Below the pieces are notes generated by a model. It was not told the origin of the DNA. It saw nothing but the letters and a program-made list of their open reading frames with translations, and did not search any database. A stretch of DNA of 64,000 nucleotides from Cupriavidus taiwanensis LMG 19424. GTDB taxonomy: Bacteria > Pseudomonadota > Gammaproteobacteria > Burkholderiales > Burkholderiaceae. The stretch is taken from assembly GCF_000069785.1 (NCBI RefSeq), contig NC_010530.1, positions 1,792,001-1,856,000 on the forward strand, written 5' to 3'. Position numbers and translations under genes: made by a program. Shown in pieces: positions 7,883 through 17,414 of the stretch. Position 1 is the first letter of the stretch, and every line of letters starts with the position of its first letter.

Positions 7883-10522
7883 ATGCAGCAAGACCCTGAC
7901 CCCATCCGCGACACCCTGGCCAGCACCTTCGACGCGCTGGCCGGCCACGCCCGCCGCCAGCAACACCTGTACTCGGTGACCATCGCGGCGCTGATCGCCA
8001 TTGTGCTGTGCGCGGGCATGCTGCTGGCATGGCTGGTGGCGGACCAGCACCTGGACGATCACCGCAGCCTGGTGGCGCATTATGTCGGCATGGTGTCGCA
8101 GCGGCTGCAGGACGAAGCGTCGTTCGTGCGCCGCGGCGCGCCGGACCTCCGCGACCCGGGGTTGCCGGGCGAAGCGCTGGCGGCCGAACTGGCGGTGATC
8201 GGCGGCGCGATGCTGCTGCTGACCGGCGCCATCGTGCTCGCCGCGCGCTGGTGGAACCGCCAGCTGCTGCGGCGCTCGCAGGCGCAGGCCCGGCGTGCGC
8301 TGGAAACCGAGCGGATGAACCAGGTGCTGGTAAGCGCCACGCCGGTTGGCCTGTGCATCGTGCGCCAGCACGACCATGCCGTGCTGGCCTGCAATCCGCT
8401 GGCTGTGTCGCTGCTGCGCGCCCGGCCGCACGAAGCCCTGCCCGCCGCGGTGGCCGAGGCGCTGGACCGGGCGCCGTGCGGGGCCGGCAGCGGGCCCGCA
8501 TCCGTGTCCAGCATCACCGTCGCGGCCCCCGCGCCGCCCGGCCCCGCCGACGCGGCACCGCGCTTCCTGCAGGTCACTTATGCCCCGGCGCGCTACCGCG
8601 ATGAAGCCGTGCTGTTCTGCGCGGTCCAGGACTGCACCGTGCAGGAGGCGCTGCAGCGCGAACTGCGCTCCGCGCAGCAGGCCACCGAAGCGATGCTGCG
8701 CGTGCGCTCGACCTTCTTTGCCGCGATGAGCCACGAGATCCGCACGCCCTTGAACGCGCTGCTGGGCAACCTGGAGCTGCTGGCGCGCAGCAGCGGCATG
8801 GCGCCGCACGCGGCACGGCTGCGCGCGCTCGAGACCGCGGCCGGGTCGCTGCGCCGCATCGTCAACGATGTGCTGGACTTCTCCAAGATCGATGCGGGCC
8901 AGCTGGCGCTGGTGAACGCGCCGTTCCGTCCGGTCGAGGCCCTGGAAAGCCTGGCGCTGGCCTATGCGCCCATGGTGGCGGGCCGCCCGATCCGTTTCTC
9001 GCTGCAGCTGTCGCCGACGCTGGACACGGAAGTCGTCGGCGATCGCACACGGCTGGTGCAGGTCTTCAACAACCTGCTGAACAACGCCTTCAAGTTCACC
9101 GCCAGCGGCCGCATCACGCTGAGCGGCGAACTGCAGGCCGATGCGCAGGGCACGCAGCGGCTGGTCTGCCGCGTCAGCGATTCCGGTATCGGCATGGCAC
9201 CGGCGCTGGCGGCGCGCGTGTTCCAGCCCTTCGTGCAGGGCGATGCCGCTGCCGCCAGCCGCTATGGCGGCACCGGGCTGGGGTTGTCGATCTGCGCAAG
9301 GCTGTGCGAGCTGATGGGCGGCAGCATCGCGGTCGACAGCGTGCCGGACGTGGGCAGCGCGTTCACGGTGTCGGTGCCGCTGCCCCTGGCGCAGGCGGAC
9401 CGGCAGGCGCCCCCGGCGGCCAGCGTGGCGCGCACTGGCCATGTGCTGGTGCTGTCGCAGGATGAACGCACCGGCGCCTCGATCGAAGCCTGGCTCAAGA
9501 CGGCGGGCTGGCGCACCGGGCGGGTGGCCTCCGTCGCCGCGGCGCAGGCATGCGCGCAGCGTGACCCGCCGGCTACCGTGGTCGCGACCGAAGCGTTTGC
9601 GCCAGCGGCGCTGGATGCGCTGCGCCAGGCCGCGCCACTGGTGGTGGTGCGGCTCACGACCGACGGCCCGCATCGCCCGCGTCAGCACCGCCCCGGCATG
9701 CTGGAGGCCTCGGCGATCAGCCATCGCGCGCTGCTCGACGCCGTGGCGGCCGCCACCGGCGCGACACAGGAGCCGACCACCATGCCCTGCCCCGCAGCGC
9801 CTGCGCTGCCCGCGCCCGCCGCGTCATCCCTCACCATCCTTGTCGCGGAAGACAATGCGCTGAACCAGTCCCTGATCGCCGAGCAGTTGCAGGCGCTCGG
9901 CTGCCACCCCATCGTCACGGCCACCGGCGAGCAGGCGCTGGCGGTGCTCGAACGCACGCGCGTCGACGCGGTGCTGACCGACCTGCATATGCCGGGCATG
10001 GACGGCCAGGCCTTGCTGCACGCCGTCCAGGCCAGGCATCCAGGCCTGCCGGTACTGGCCTTCAGCGCGGTGGCATGCAGCGACCCCGAGCACGACCGGC
10101 GCCTGCGCGGCTTCTCCGGTTACCTGGCCAAGCCCGCTTCGCTGCAGGACCTGCAAGCCTGCCTGCGCGGCCTGCCTGGCGCCGCCAGCCATGCCGGCGC
10201 CTCCGCGCACCAGCTCGAACCGGGCGCAGTGGAAGCCCCGCGCCGCCGCTACGACGACATGCTGCGCCGGCAACTGCGGCAGGACCTGCCGGCGCTGGCC
10301 CGCATCCTCGCGCAGCAGGACCTTGCCGGCCTGCGGCACTGGGTACATGCCGCGGCGGGCGCATTCATGATCGTGCGGCGCCAGTCCATCGTCAGCGAAT
10401 GCCGGGCCCTGGAGGCACTGTGCGACGCGGCCTCCGGCTGGGCCCCGGCGATGGCCGAAGCGGCCGACACCCTGTACAAGCGGCTGCAGCGCTACGCGCT
10501 GGGTGCCGCGGCGGGCCCCTAG
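7883..10522 (+). CDS. hybrid sensor histidine kinase (BvgS/EvgS-like)
   Basis: An 879-residue inner-membrane hybrid kinase. Two membrane segments (about 32-53 and 108-130) enclose a short periplasmic loop of only about 50 residues, so it lacks the large Venus-flytrap sensors of BvgS. A PAS-like linker follows, then the HisKA box MSHEIRTPLN with His284, the ATPase (NNLLNNAFKFT, DSGIGM, GGTGLGLSI), a degenerate receiver-like stretch (about 510-605), and a true receiver with VAEDN and phospho-acceptor Asp700 in LTDLHMPGMDG. The C-terminus looks like an Hpt domain with His822 in WVHAAAGAF, where the usual Lys-Gly is changed. It is paired with the upstream regulator. Confidence 0.9.
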   Translation: MQQDPDPIRDTLASTFDALAGHARRQQHLYSVTIAALIAIVLCAGMLLAWLVADQHLDDHRSLVAHYVGMVSQRLQDEASFVRRGAPDLRDPGLPGEALAAELAVIGGAMLLLTGAIVLAARWWNRQLLRRSQAQARRALETERMNQVLVSATPVGLCIVRQHDHAVLACNPLAVSLLRARPHEALPAAVAEALDRAPCGAGSGPASVSSITVAAPAPPGPADAAPRFLQVTYAPARYRDEAVLFCAVQDCTVQEALQRELRSAQQATEAMLRVRSTFFAAMSHEIRTPLNALLGNLELLARSSGMAPHAARLRALETAAGSLRRIVNDVLDFSKIDAGQLALVNAPFRPVEALESLALAYAPMVAGRPIRFSLQLSPTLDTEVVGDRTRLVQVFNNLLNNAFKFTASGRITLSGELQADAQGTQRLVCRVSDSGIGMAPALAARVFQPFVQGDAAAASRYGGTGLGLSICARLCELMGGSIAVDSVPDVGSAFTVSVPLPLAQADRQAPPAASVARTGHVLVLSQDERTGASIEAWLKTAGWRTGRVASVAAAQACAQRDPPATVVATEAFAPAALDALRQAAPLVVVRLTTDGPHRPRQHRPGMLEASAISHRALLDAVAAATGATQEPTTMPCPAAPALPAPAASSLTILVAEDNALNQSLIAEQLQALGCHPIVTATGEQALAVLERTRVDAVLTDLHMPGMDGQALLHAVQARHPGLPVLAFSAVACSDPEHDRRLRGFSGYLAKPASLQDLQACLRGLPGAASHAGASAHQLEPGAVEAPRRRYDDMLRRQLRQDLPALARILAQQDLAGLRHWVHAAAGAFMIVRRQSIVSECRALEALCDAASGWAPAMAEAADTLYKRLQRYALGAAAGP

Positions 10523-10632
10523 CGGCACCGCATTACCACAATCGGCGGATTTGCGAGCAAGGCTGCGCGCGACCATAATGGCAGCGCCGCGCCGTGGCCC
10601 GCCTGGCCAGCTGATCCGATCCGGGCGCGGCA

Positions 10633-12045
10633 TTGTCTCCAATGTCTCCCCCAATGTCGCCAGAACAAGGCCTTCCCCAGCCCCAGCGAACCTGGGCGAT
10701 CCTTACCGTTTTCTTCGGCCTGATCATGGCCGTGCTCGACGGCTCGATCGCCAATATCGCGCTGCCCTCGATCTCGCGCGAACTGCAGGCCGATCCCGCC
10801 AGCACCATCTGGGTCGTCAACGCCTACCAGCTGACGGTGACCGTATGCCTGCTGCCGCTGTCGTCGCTGGGCGATATCCTCGGCTACAAGCGCGTCTACC
10901 GGGCGGGGCTGGCCACCTTCCTGGTGGGCTCGCTGCTGTGCGCACTGGCGGTCAACCTGCCGATGCTGGTGGCCGCGCGCGTGCTGCAGGGCATCGGCGG
11001 CGCCGGCATCATGAGCGTCAACACCGCGCTGGTGCGCTTTATCTACCCGCCCACGCGCCTGGGCCGCGGCATCGGCCTCAATGCCCTGGTGGTGGGCGTG
11101 ACCATCGCCGTGGGGCCGTCGCTGGGCGCGCTGATCCTGGCGGTGGCCAGCTGGCCATGGCTGTTCGCGGTCAATGTGCCGGTGGCCATCGCCGCGCTGG
11201 CGCTCAGCCGGACCGCGCTGCCATCGACGCCGCCGCAGCCGCGCAGCTTCGATTACCCGAGCGCGCTGCTGTCGGCGCTGGTGTTCGGCATGTTTATCCT
11301 CAGCGTCGATGGCCTCGGCCACCCCGGCTGGCGCCTGGCCGGCTGCGCCGGCGTGGCGCTCGCGGTGGGGCTGGGCTGGCTGCTGGTGCGGCGCCAGCGC
11401 GGCCGCGCCGCGCCGCTGGTGCCGGTGGACCTGTTCGCCAGCCGTGCCTTCACGCTGGCGGTAGGGACTTCGTTCTGCTCGTTCATGACGCAGATGTTGT
11501 CGTTCGTGGCGCTGCCGTTCTATCTCGAATACCAGCTCGGCCGCTCGCTGCAGGAGACCGGCCTGCTGATCACGCCGTGGCCGCTGATGGTGGCGGTGAT
11601 GGCGGCCGTCTCGGGCCGGCTGTCGGACCGCTATCCGGCCAGCATCCTCGCCGGCATCGGCCTGGCCATGCTGGGCGGCGGCCTGGTCGGACTGGCCACC
11701 CTCGGGCCCGATGCGGGCAGCTTCGACATCGCCTGGCGCATGGCCATGTGCGGCACCGGCTTTGGCTTCTTCCAGTCCCCCAACAACCGCGCCATGATCG
11801 GCGCCACCCCGCGCGAACGCAGCGGCGGCGCCAGCGGGGCGCAGGCTACGACGCGGCTGCTGGGGCAGACCACCGGCACGGCACTGGTGGCGCTGCTGTT
11901 CAGCCTGTCGCCGGCCGGCGCGGCGCGCACGGCGTTGTATGTGGCGGCAGCGGTGGCGGCGGTGGGGGCGATGATCAGCCTGAGCCGGTTGCGCGATCCC
12001 CGAGCAGAGACCGCGGTGCGGGAGGCGGTGGAGCCGGATGCGTGA
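10633..12045 (+). CDS. MFS transporter, EmrB/QacA (DHA2) type
   Basis: A 470-residue multidrug-exporter-like major facilitator protein with about 14 hydrophobic helices. Motifs include VLDGSIANIALPSIS (DHA2 motif D region), WVVNAYQLTVTVCLLPLSSLGDILGYKRVY (motif A with GDxxGxKR), and GIGGAGIMSVNTALV. Such proteins use the proton gradient to expel drugs or metabolites. The start may be the first ATG or one of two in-frame ATGs within the next 25 bases (the sequence reads MSPMSPPMSPEQ). It lies 110 bp after the hybrid kinase and may belong to its regulon (inference). Confidence 0.88.
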   Translation: MSPMSPPMSPEQGLPQPQRTWAILTVFFGLIMAVLDGSIANIALPSISRELQADPASTIWVVNAYQLTVTVCLLPLSSLGDILGYKRVYRAGLATFLVGSLLCALAVNLPMLVAARVLQGIGGAGIMSVNTALVRFIYPPTRLGRGIGLNALVVGVTIAVGPSLGALILAVASWPWLFAVNVPVAIAALALSRTALPSTPPQPRSFDYPSALLSALVFGMFILSVDGLGHPGWRLAGCAGVALAVGLGWLLVRRQRGRAAPLVPVDLFASRAFTLAVGTSFCSFMTQMLSFVALPFYLEYQLGRSLQETGLLITPWPLMVAVMAAVSGRLSDRYPASILAGIGLAMLGGGLVGLATLGPDAGSFDIAWRMAMCGTGFGFFQSPNNRAMIGATPRERSGGASGAQATTRLLGQTTGTALVALLFSLSPAGAARTALYVAAAVAAVGAMISLSRLRDPRAETAVREAVEPDA

Positions 12046-12067
12046 GCTTCCGAGTCGCGGGTGATAC

Positions 12068-13045
12068 CTACTCCGCCTTCGCCCCCGACTCCTTCACCAC
12101 CCTCGCCCACTTGGCGATTTCCTGGCGCTGGTACGCGGCCAGCTTTTCCGGCGTGCCCAGCACCGGGTCCAGGCCCAGCGTCTTCAGCTTCGCCTGCACG
12201 TCGGGCAGCGTGAAGATGCGGTTCAGCTCGGTGTTGAGCCGGGCCACCACGTCTTTCGGCGTATTCGCCGGCGCGAACACCGCGAACCAGGAATCCGCCT
12301 CGAAGCCCGGCAAGCCCTGCTCGGCCAGCGTCGGGATATCCGGCGCCGAGGCCGAGCGCTTCGCGCTGGTGATGCCGATTGCGCGCAGCTTGCCCTCGCG
12401 CACCACGGGCAGGGCCGACGGCAGGTTGTCGAACATCATGGTGATATGGCCGCCGAGCAGGTCGGGGATGGCCATGGCGCGGCCCTTGTAAGGGACATGC
12501 GTGATCTTGACGCCCGCCATCGTGTTGAACATTTCGCCGGCCACATGCGGCGAGGTGCCGATGCCGGGCGTGCCGAAGGTCAGGCCGCCCGGCCGGGCCT
12601 TGGCCAGCGCGATCAGCTCCGCCACGTTCTTGGCCGGCACGCCGGGATTGACCACCAGCACGTTGGGCGTCGAGGCGATCAGGATCACCGGCGTGAAGTC
12701 CTTGACCATGTCGTACGGCATCTTGCTGTACAGCGCGCCGTTGATCGAATGCGTGCCGACGGTGCCTAGCGCCAGCGTATGGCCGTCGGCCGGCGCGTGG
12801 GCCACGGCCTCGGCGCCGATGTTGCCGCCCGCGCCGGGCTTGTTGTCGACCACCACGGGCTGCCCCCATGCGGGCGAGATCTTCTCCGAGACGATGCGCG
12901 CCAGCGTGTCGGGCGCGCCCCCGGTGGGGAAGCCGACCACGATGCGGATGGGCTTGGCGGGATAGCCCTGTGCCTGCGCGGCGGCAGGGCCGGCCAGGGT
13001 GGATGCGGCAAGCACTGCCGCCGCGGCAACGGTACCGAAACGCAT
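12068..13045 (-). CDS. Bug-family tricarboxylate-type solute-binding protein
   Basis: A 325-residue periplasmic binding protein of the Bug/TctC family, abundant in Burkholderiales. A cleavable signal (about 1-25, ending AAAQA) is followed by the family signature YPAKPIRIVVGFPTGGAPD and VVDNKPGAGGNIGAE. A GGAGGA ribosome site sits before the chosen ATG. No TctA/TctB membrane genes lie nearby, as is usual for orphan Bug proteins. It is the last gene of an IclR-SDR-Bug set on the minus strand, suggesting uptake or sensing of the carboxylate handled by the SDR. Confidence 0.9.
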   Translation of the reverse strand: MRFGTVAAAAVLAASTLAGPAAAQAQGYPAKPIRIVVGFPTGGAPDTLARIVSEKISPAWGQPVVVDNKPGAGGNIGAEAVAHAPADGHTLALGTVGTHSINGALYSKMPYDMVKDFTPVILIASTPNVLVVNPGVPAKNVAELIALAKARPGGLTFGTPGIGTSPHVAGEMFNTMAGVKITHVPYKGRAMAIPDLLGGHITMMFDNLPSALPVVREGKLRAIGITSAKRSASAPDIPTLAEQGLPGFEADSWFAVFAPANTPKDVVARLNTELNRIFTLPDVQAKLKTLGLDPVLGTPEKLAAYQRQEIAKWARVVKESGAKAE

Positions 13046-13141
13046 GGGATGCTCCTCCGGTTGCGCGCGGCTGCGTGGCCGCGCGCCTTGTGAAGGCGGC
13101 GGCAATGCCGCCGCCGGAACCTGCCAGGCTGCCCGCCCCTT

Positions 13142-13954
13142 TCAGACCGCGATGCCGCCGAACTCCTGCATCACCTTGTCGTGCAGGCGGCGCATGCCGC
13201 GCAGCCAGCGGTCATAGTCCTGGCCCTTGCGGCGATAGTACTCAAGCACTTCGGGGTGCGGCAAGATCAGGAAGCGCTCGTCGGCCACGCCCTCCAGCGT
13301 TACCGCGGCGACATGCTCGGCGGTGACCGAGCCCTCCTGCAGGAAGCCCTTGCGCTCGCCGTTCTCGCCGAACAGCATGTTGGTCTGCACGCCCTGAGGG
13401 CAGATGCAGCTGACCTTGATGCCGCGGTCGCCGTAGGTGATAGACAGCCACTCGGCAAAGCCGATGGCGGCATGCTTGGTCACCGCATAGGGTGCCGAGC
13501 CGATCTGCGACAGCAAGCCGGCGGCCGACACCGTGTTGACGAAGTAGCCGTCGCCACGCTCCAGCATCTGCGGCAGCACCGCCTTTGCCGCATGAATGTG
13601 CGCCATCACGTTGATTTCCCAGATGCGCTGCCAGTCGCCGGCGCTGGCCTCCAGGCCCTTGCGCAGGATGATGCCGGCGTTGGAACAGAAGATGTCGACC
13701 TGGCCGAAGCGCTGCGTGGCCAGGTCGGCCAGCCCTTGCACCGCGGCCGCGTCGGCCACGTCGACCGGCTGGGCAAACACCTGGCAGGCGGGCACGGCGG
13801 CCTGGACCTCGGCCGCCACCGTGGCGGCGCCGGCCGCGTTCAGGTCAGCCACGGCCACGCCGCGCGCACCGGCCTGCGCAAAGGCCAGCGCCAGGGCACG
13901 GCCGATGCCGGTGGCCGCGCCGGTCACCACGACGGTCTTGTTGCGTACTTCCAT
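13142..13954 (-). CDS. short-chain dehydrogenase/reductase
   Basis: A 270-residue classical SDR. The NAD(P)-binding glycine motif TGAATGIG lies near residue 12, the NAG motif in CSNAGIIL near 90, and the catalytic Ser...Tyr-x-x-x-Lys in VSAAGLLSQIGSAPYAVTKH near 150-165. A GAGGAG ribosome site precedes the ATG. The downstream Bug gene follows after 96 bp, and the IclR regulator gene ends 47 bp upstream on the same strand, consistent with one operon. The substrate is unknown. Confidence 0.9.
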   Translation of the reverse strand: MEVRNKTVVVTGAATGIGRALALAFAQAGARGVAVADLNAAGAATVAAEVQAAVPACQVFAQPVDVADAAAVQGLADLATQRFGQVDIFCSNAGIILRKGLEASAGDWQRIWEINVMAHIHAAKAVLPQMLERGDGYFVNTVSAAGLLSQIGSAPYAVTKHAAIGFAEWLSITYGDRGIKVSCICPQGVQTNMLFGENGERKGFLQEGSVTAEHVAAVTLEGVADERFLILPHPEVLEYYRRKGQDYDRWLRGMRRLHDKVMQEFGGIAV

Positions 13955-14001
13955 GGGTTGTCTCCTCGTTGAATTCGAATACCGCTTCCGTGCCCGGCGC
14001 G

Positions 14002-14919
14002 TCAGGCAGGCTTGCCCTCGCCTGGCTCCGGCTGCGCGGAGGCAAAGCGCGCGGTTGCGCGCGCGCCGCCAGGCTGCCACAGCCGCCCCTGCAGCGTCTG
14101 CGCCAGCTCGCGCACGCGCGGGCCAAGATTGGCCTCCAGGATTTCCGGCGACAGCCGCGCCGCGGCGCCGCCGATATTCAGCGCCAGCACCTCGCTGCTG
14201 CCCTCCAGCCGCAGCGGCGCCGCCGCGCCGCTGACGGTGCGGTCCCACTCGGCATGCGCCACGCAGAACCCGCGCTGCGCATGGTCGCGCAGCGCGCGCT
14301 CCACCCCCGCGCGCACGCACGGCCAGCGCTCGCCGTAGTGGCGCGCCAATTCCGCCAGTGCGGCCTCGCGGCGAGGCGCGTCCAGCCCCGCCAGCCACGC
14401 CCGCCCGATTGCCGACGTGGCCATCGGCAGCCGCGCACCGGGCGTCAGCCGGATCACCAGCGCACCACGCGGCTGGCAGCTTTCCAGGTAGACCATGGCG
14501 TGGCGGTCCGGCATCGCCAGCGCCACGGTGCAATCCGTCGCGAACGCCAGCGATTGCATCAACGGCTGCGCGATCTCGCGGATGCCGGCACCGCCGACAT
14601 AGCGATGCCCCAGCACCATCGCGCCCTGCCCCAGCCGGTACTTTTCCGATGCTTCGATATAGGTCAGGTAGCCCAGCGTGGCCAGCGTATAGGTCAGCCG
14701 CGACACCGTCGGACGCGGAATGCCCGTGCGCCGCGACAGTTCCGCATTGCCCAGGTAATCGTCCTGCGGCCCGAACGCGCGCAACAGCTCCATGCCGCGC
14801 GCCAGCGCCGTGACGAAATTGCGGTCATCGGCACAGCCATTGCCCACCGGCACGTCGGCCGGCACCGGGCTGTGCGCGGCATCGGGCGGCGGCGTCGGAA
14901 TGGTGGTGGTGCGTTTCAT
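14002..14919 (-). CDS. IclR-family transcriptional regulator
   Basis: About 306 residues, with an N-terminal winged helix (about 50-105; GNAELSRRTGIPRPTVSRLTYTLATLGYL) and the C-terminal IclR effector domain (RLPMATSAIGRAWLA, GFCVAHAEWD). This architecture regulates catabolic genes in response to small aromatic or carboxylic effectors. I preferred the ATG before KRTTTI, which has a GGAG upstream; an in-frame ATG 24 bases earlier is possible. It heads the SDR-Bug gene set and probably controls it. Confidence 0.88.
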   Translation of the reverse strand: MKRTTTIPTPPPDAAHSPVPADVPVGNGCADDRNFVTALARGMELLRAFGPQDDYLGNAELSRRTGIPRPTVSRLTYTLATLGYLTYIEASEKYRLGQGAMVLGHRYVGGAGIREIAQPLMQSLAFATDCTVALAMPDRHAMVYLESCQPRGALVIRLTPGARLPMATSAIGRAWLAGLDAPRREAALAELARHYGERWPCVRAGVERALRDHAQRGFCVAHAEWDRTVSGAAAPLRLEGSSEVLALNIGGAAARLSPEILEANLGPRVRELAQTLQGRLWQPGGARATARFASAQPEPGEGKPA

Positions 14920-15379
14920 GGGCGGCGCTCCGGGCAGGCCCATTAGATTGCAGCAAAGGCGGCTGGCCGGGGGCGCTATGTAAGGAAAGCATGTGCCCTA
15001 GAAACCGTGTTCATGGACACCATTCGACCGGCCGGTGCAGGCGCCGGCCCCCCTTCGCGCCCACAGGCGTCACTTAACGGATTGCTTATGCCCCGGCAAA
15101 GAATCGCTGAATTGTCCTTCGGTTGGCACGCGGATATCTTTGCGCAAAAGGCGCGGATCATGCCGGCGACGCTGGCGGGCGCAGCAACGCTGACCCGACG
15201 CCCGGAGACGACCTGACACGCTGCCCAAGGCGGCAGTTCCCATCAAGGATGGCTCACTCACTGCGCCGACACCGCGCAGCGGGCCTGCGCGCGCATTCAT
15301 TCCTTGTCGGACATAAAAAAGGCGGAGACCCCCGGCCCGTTCATCCGCGGGCCGGCGGAAAAATGACGATGAGACCACG
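14920..15379. other. divergent intergenic region, IclR gene and fdoG
   Basis: About 460 bases between the divergently transcribed IclR gene and the formate dehydrogenase operon. It has a lower GC content than the genes on either side. No gene is supported. It must carry the fdo promoter; no sigma54 GG-N10-GC element or clear FNR-type palindrome was picked out by eye. Confidence 0.4.
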
Positions 15380-17392
15380 ATGACTACACCCACCAGCATT
15401 GGACGGAGGCGGTTCCTCAAGATCCTTGGCGCCGGTTCTTTCGCGGCTTCTGCCGCGGCCCTGGGCATGGCGCCGGCATGGGGGCAAACCCCGGCGGGCG
15501 TGCGGCCCTACAAGCTGCTGCGTGCCAAGGAGACGCGCAACAATTGCACCTACTGCTCGGTCGGCTGCGGCCTGCTGATGTATTCGCTCGGGGATGGTGC
15601 CCGGAACGCAAAGCCACGCATCTTCCACATCGAGGGCGATCCCGACCATCCGGTCAGCCGCGGTTCGCTGTGTCCCAAGGGCGCGGGGCTGCTCGACATC
15701 GTCCATTCGAAAAACCGGCTGCTGTACCCGGAATACCGTGCGCCGGGGTCGAAGGAATGGGTGCGCATCAGCTGGGACGACGCGACCCGGCGCATCGCGC
15801 GCCTGCTCAAGGACGACCGCGACAAGCACTTCATCGCGCGCAACGAGAAGGGCCAGCTGGTGAACCGCTGGCTCAGTTCGGGCATGCTCGCCTCGTCGGC
15901 GGCGTCCAACGAAACCGGCGTGCTCGACTTCAAGTTTGCCCGCTCGCTGGGCATGCTGGCGCTGGACTGCCAGGCGCGGCTGTGCCACGGGCCCACGGTG
16001 TCCGCACTCGGTCCGTCGTTCGGGCGCGGCGCGATGACCAACCACTGGGTGGACATCAAGAACGCCAATGTCGTCATGGTCATGGGCGGCAATCCCGCGG
16101 AGGCCCATCCCGTCGGCTTCAAGTGGGTGATCGAAGCCAAGATCCGGAACAAGGCCAGGGTCATCGTCATCGATCCGCGCTTCAACCGCACGGCCGCGGT
16201 GGCCGATATCTTCTCGCCGATCCGCGCGGGCTCGGATACGGCCTTCCTGATGGGCCTGGTCAACTGGCTGCTGCAGCACGACAAGATCCAGCGCGACTAC
16301 GTGCGCGCGTACACCAACGCAGCGCTGATCGTGCGCGAGGATTTCGGCTTCGACGAGGGGCTGTTCTCGGGCTTCGATGCCGAAAGCAAGCGCTACGATA
16401 AATCGTCCTGGACCTATGAACTCGACGGCGCGGGCAACGCCCGGCGCGATCCGTCGATGCGACACCCGCGCTGCGTGCTGAGCCTGCTGAAGCAGCATGT
16501 ATCGCGCTACACGCCGGAGAAGGTCGAGGAAATCACCGGCGTGAAGCAGGCGGACTTCCTGCAGATTGCCGAGATCGTCGGCACGTGCGCGGCGAAGGAC
16601 AAGACCCTGACGTGGCTGTATGCGCTGGGCTGGACGCACCACACCGGCGGCGCGCAGATCATCCGCGGCGCGGCAATGATCCAGCTGCTGCTCGGCAATG
16701 TCGGCATGCCTGGCGGCGGCGTGAACGCGCTGCGCGGGCACTCGAATATCCAGGGCTATACCGACCTGGGCCTGCTGTCGGTACGGCTGCCGGGCTATAT
16801 GGACCTGCCCAAGGACGGGCAGCAGACGCTGAGGCAATACCTGGCGGATGCCACGCCCAGGGCGCTGCTGCCAGACCAGGTCAACTACTGGAAAAACCTG
16901 CCCAAGTTCTTCGTCTCCTTGCAGAAGAACCTGTTCGGCAAGCATGCCACGGCGCAGAACGACTGGGCTTACGACCTGCTGCCGAAATGGGACCGCAGCT
17001 ACGACATGCTGGCGTACTTCGACCTGATGTACGAGGGCAAGGTCAACGGCTATATCGTCCAGGGCTTTAATCCGCTGGCGGCAATGCCGGACAAGAACAA
17101 GTCGTCCGCCGCCCTGTCGAAACTGAAGTTCCTCGTGGTCATCGACCCGCTGGTGACCGAGACCTCCAACTTCTGGCGCAACGAAGGCAAGTTCAACGAC
17201 GTCAGGACCGAGGAGATCATGACCGAGGTGTTCCGGCTGCCGTCGAGCTGCTTTGCCGAGGAGGACGGCACCGTGGTCAATTCCGGCCGCTGGCTCCAAT
17301 GGCACTACGCCGGCCAGCAGCCGCCGGGCGAGGCGCGCCATGACCCGGCCATCCTCGCGGGCATCATGATGGAACTGGCTGTACGAGACTGA
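15380..17392 (+). CDS. fdoG: formate dehydrogenase-O major subunit, N-terminal part (frameshifted)
   Basis: The large catalytic subunit of membrane-associated formate dehydrogenase (formate to CO2, electrons to FdoH). A Tat signal GRRRFLKILGAGSF begins the protein, so it acts in the periplasm. A [4Fe-4S] motif NNCTYCSVGCG...GSLCPKG follows, and the active-site position that is selenocysteine in E. coli is Cys202 here (QARLCHGPTV). The frame ends at 17392 in MMELAVRD, about 350 residues short of the usual length of about 1,020. The missing part continues in another frame from about 17370, so an indel near 17376-17379 has split the gene. Either the sequence is wrong or this copy is damaged. Confidence 0.85.
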   Translation: MTTPTSIGRRRFLKILGAGSFAASAAALGMAPAWGQTPAGVRPYKLLRAKETRNNCTYCSVGCGLLMYSLGDGARNAKPRIFHIEGDPDHPVSRGSLCPKGAGLLDIVHSKNRLLYPEYRAPGSKEWVRISWDDATRRIARLLKDDRDKHFIARNEKGQLVNRWLSSGMLASSAASNETGVLDFKFARSLGMLALDCQARLCHGPTVSALGPSFGRGAMTNHWVDIKNANVVMVMGGNPAEAHPVGFKWVIEAKIRNKARVIVIDPRFNRTAAVADIFSPIRAGSDTAFLMGLVNWLLQHDKIQRDYVRAYTNAALIVREDFGFDEGLFSGFDAESKRYDKSSWTYELDGAGNARRDPSMRHPRCVLSLLKQHVSRYTPEKVEEITGVKQADFLQIAEIVGTCAAKDKTLTWLYALGWTHHTGGAQIIRGAAMIQLLLGNVGMPGGGVNALRGHSNIQGYTDLGLLSVRLPGYMDLPKDGQQTLRQYLADATPRALLPDQVNYWKNLPKFFVSLQKNLFGKHATAQNDWAYDLLPKWDRSYDMLAYFDLMYEGKVNGYIVQGFNPLAAMPDKNKSSAALSKLKFLVVIDPLVTETSNFWRNEGKFNDVRTEEIMTEVFRLPSSCFAEEDGTVVNSGRWLQWHYAGQQPPGEARHDPAILAGIMMELAVRD

Positions 17393-17414
17393 AGGCGGCG
17401 CGTGTCCCGAACAG

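Noticed and set aside
17390..17392. TGA in fdoG read as a selenocysteine codon
   Set aside because: Read-through gives a different frame from the expected FdoG sequence, and the active-site position is already Cys202. The homologous continuation is in another frame, so this is a frameshift and not recoding.
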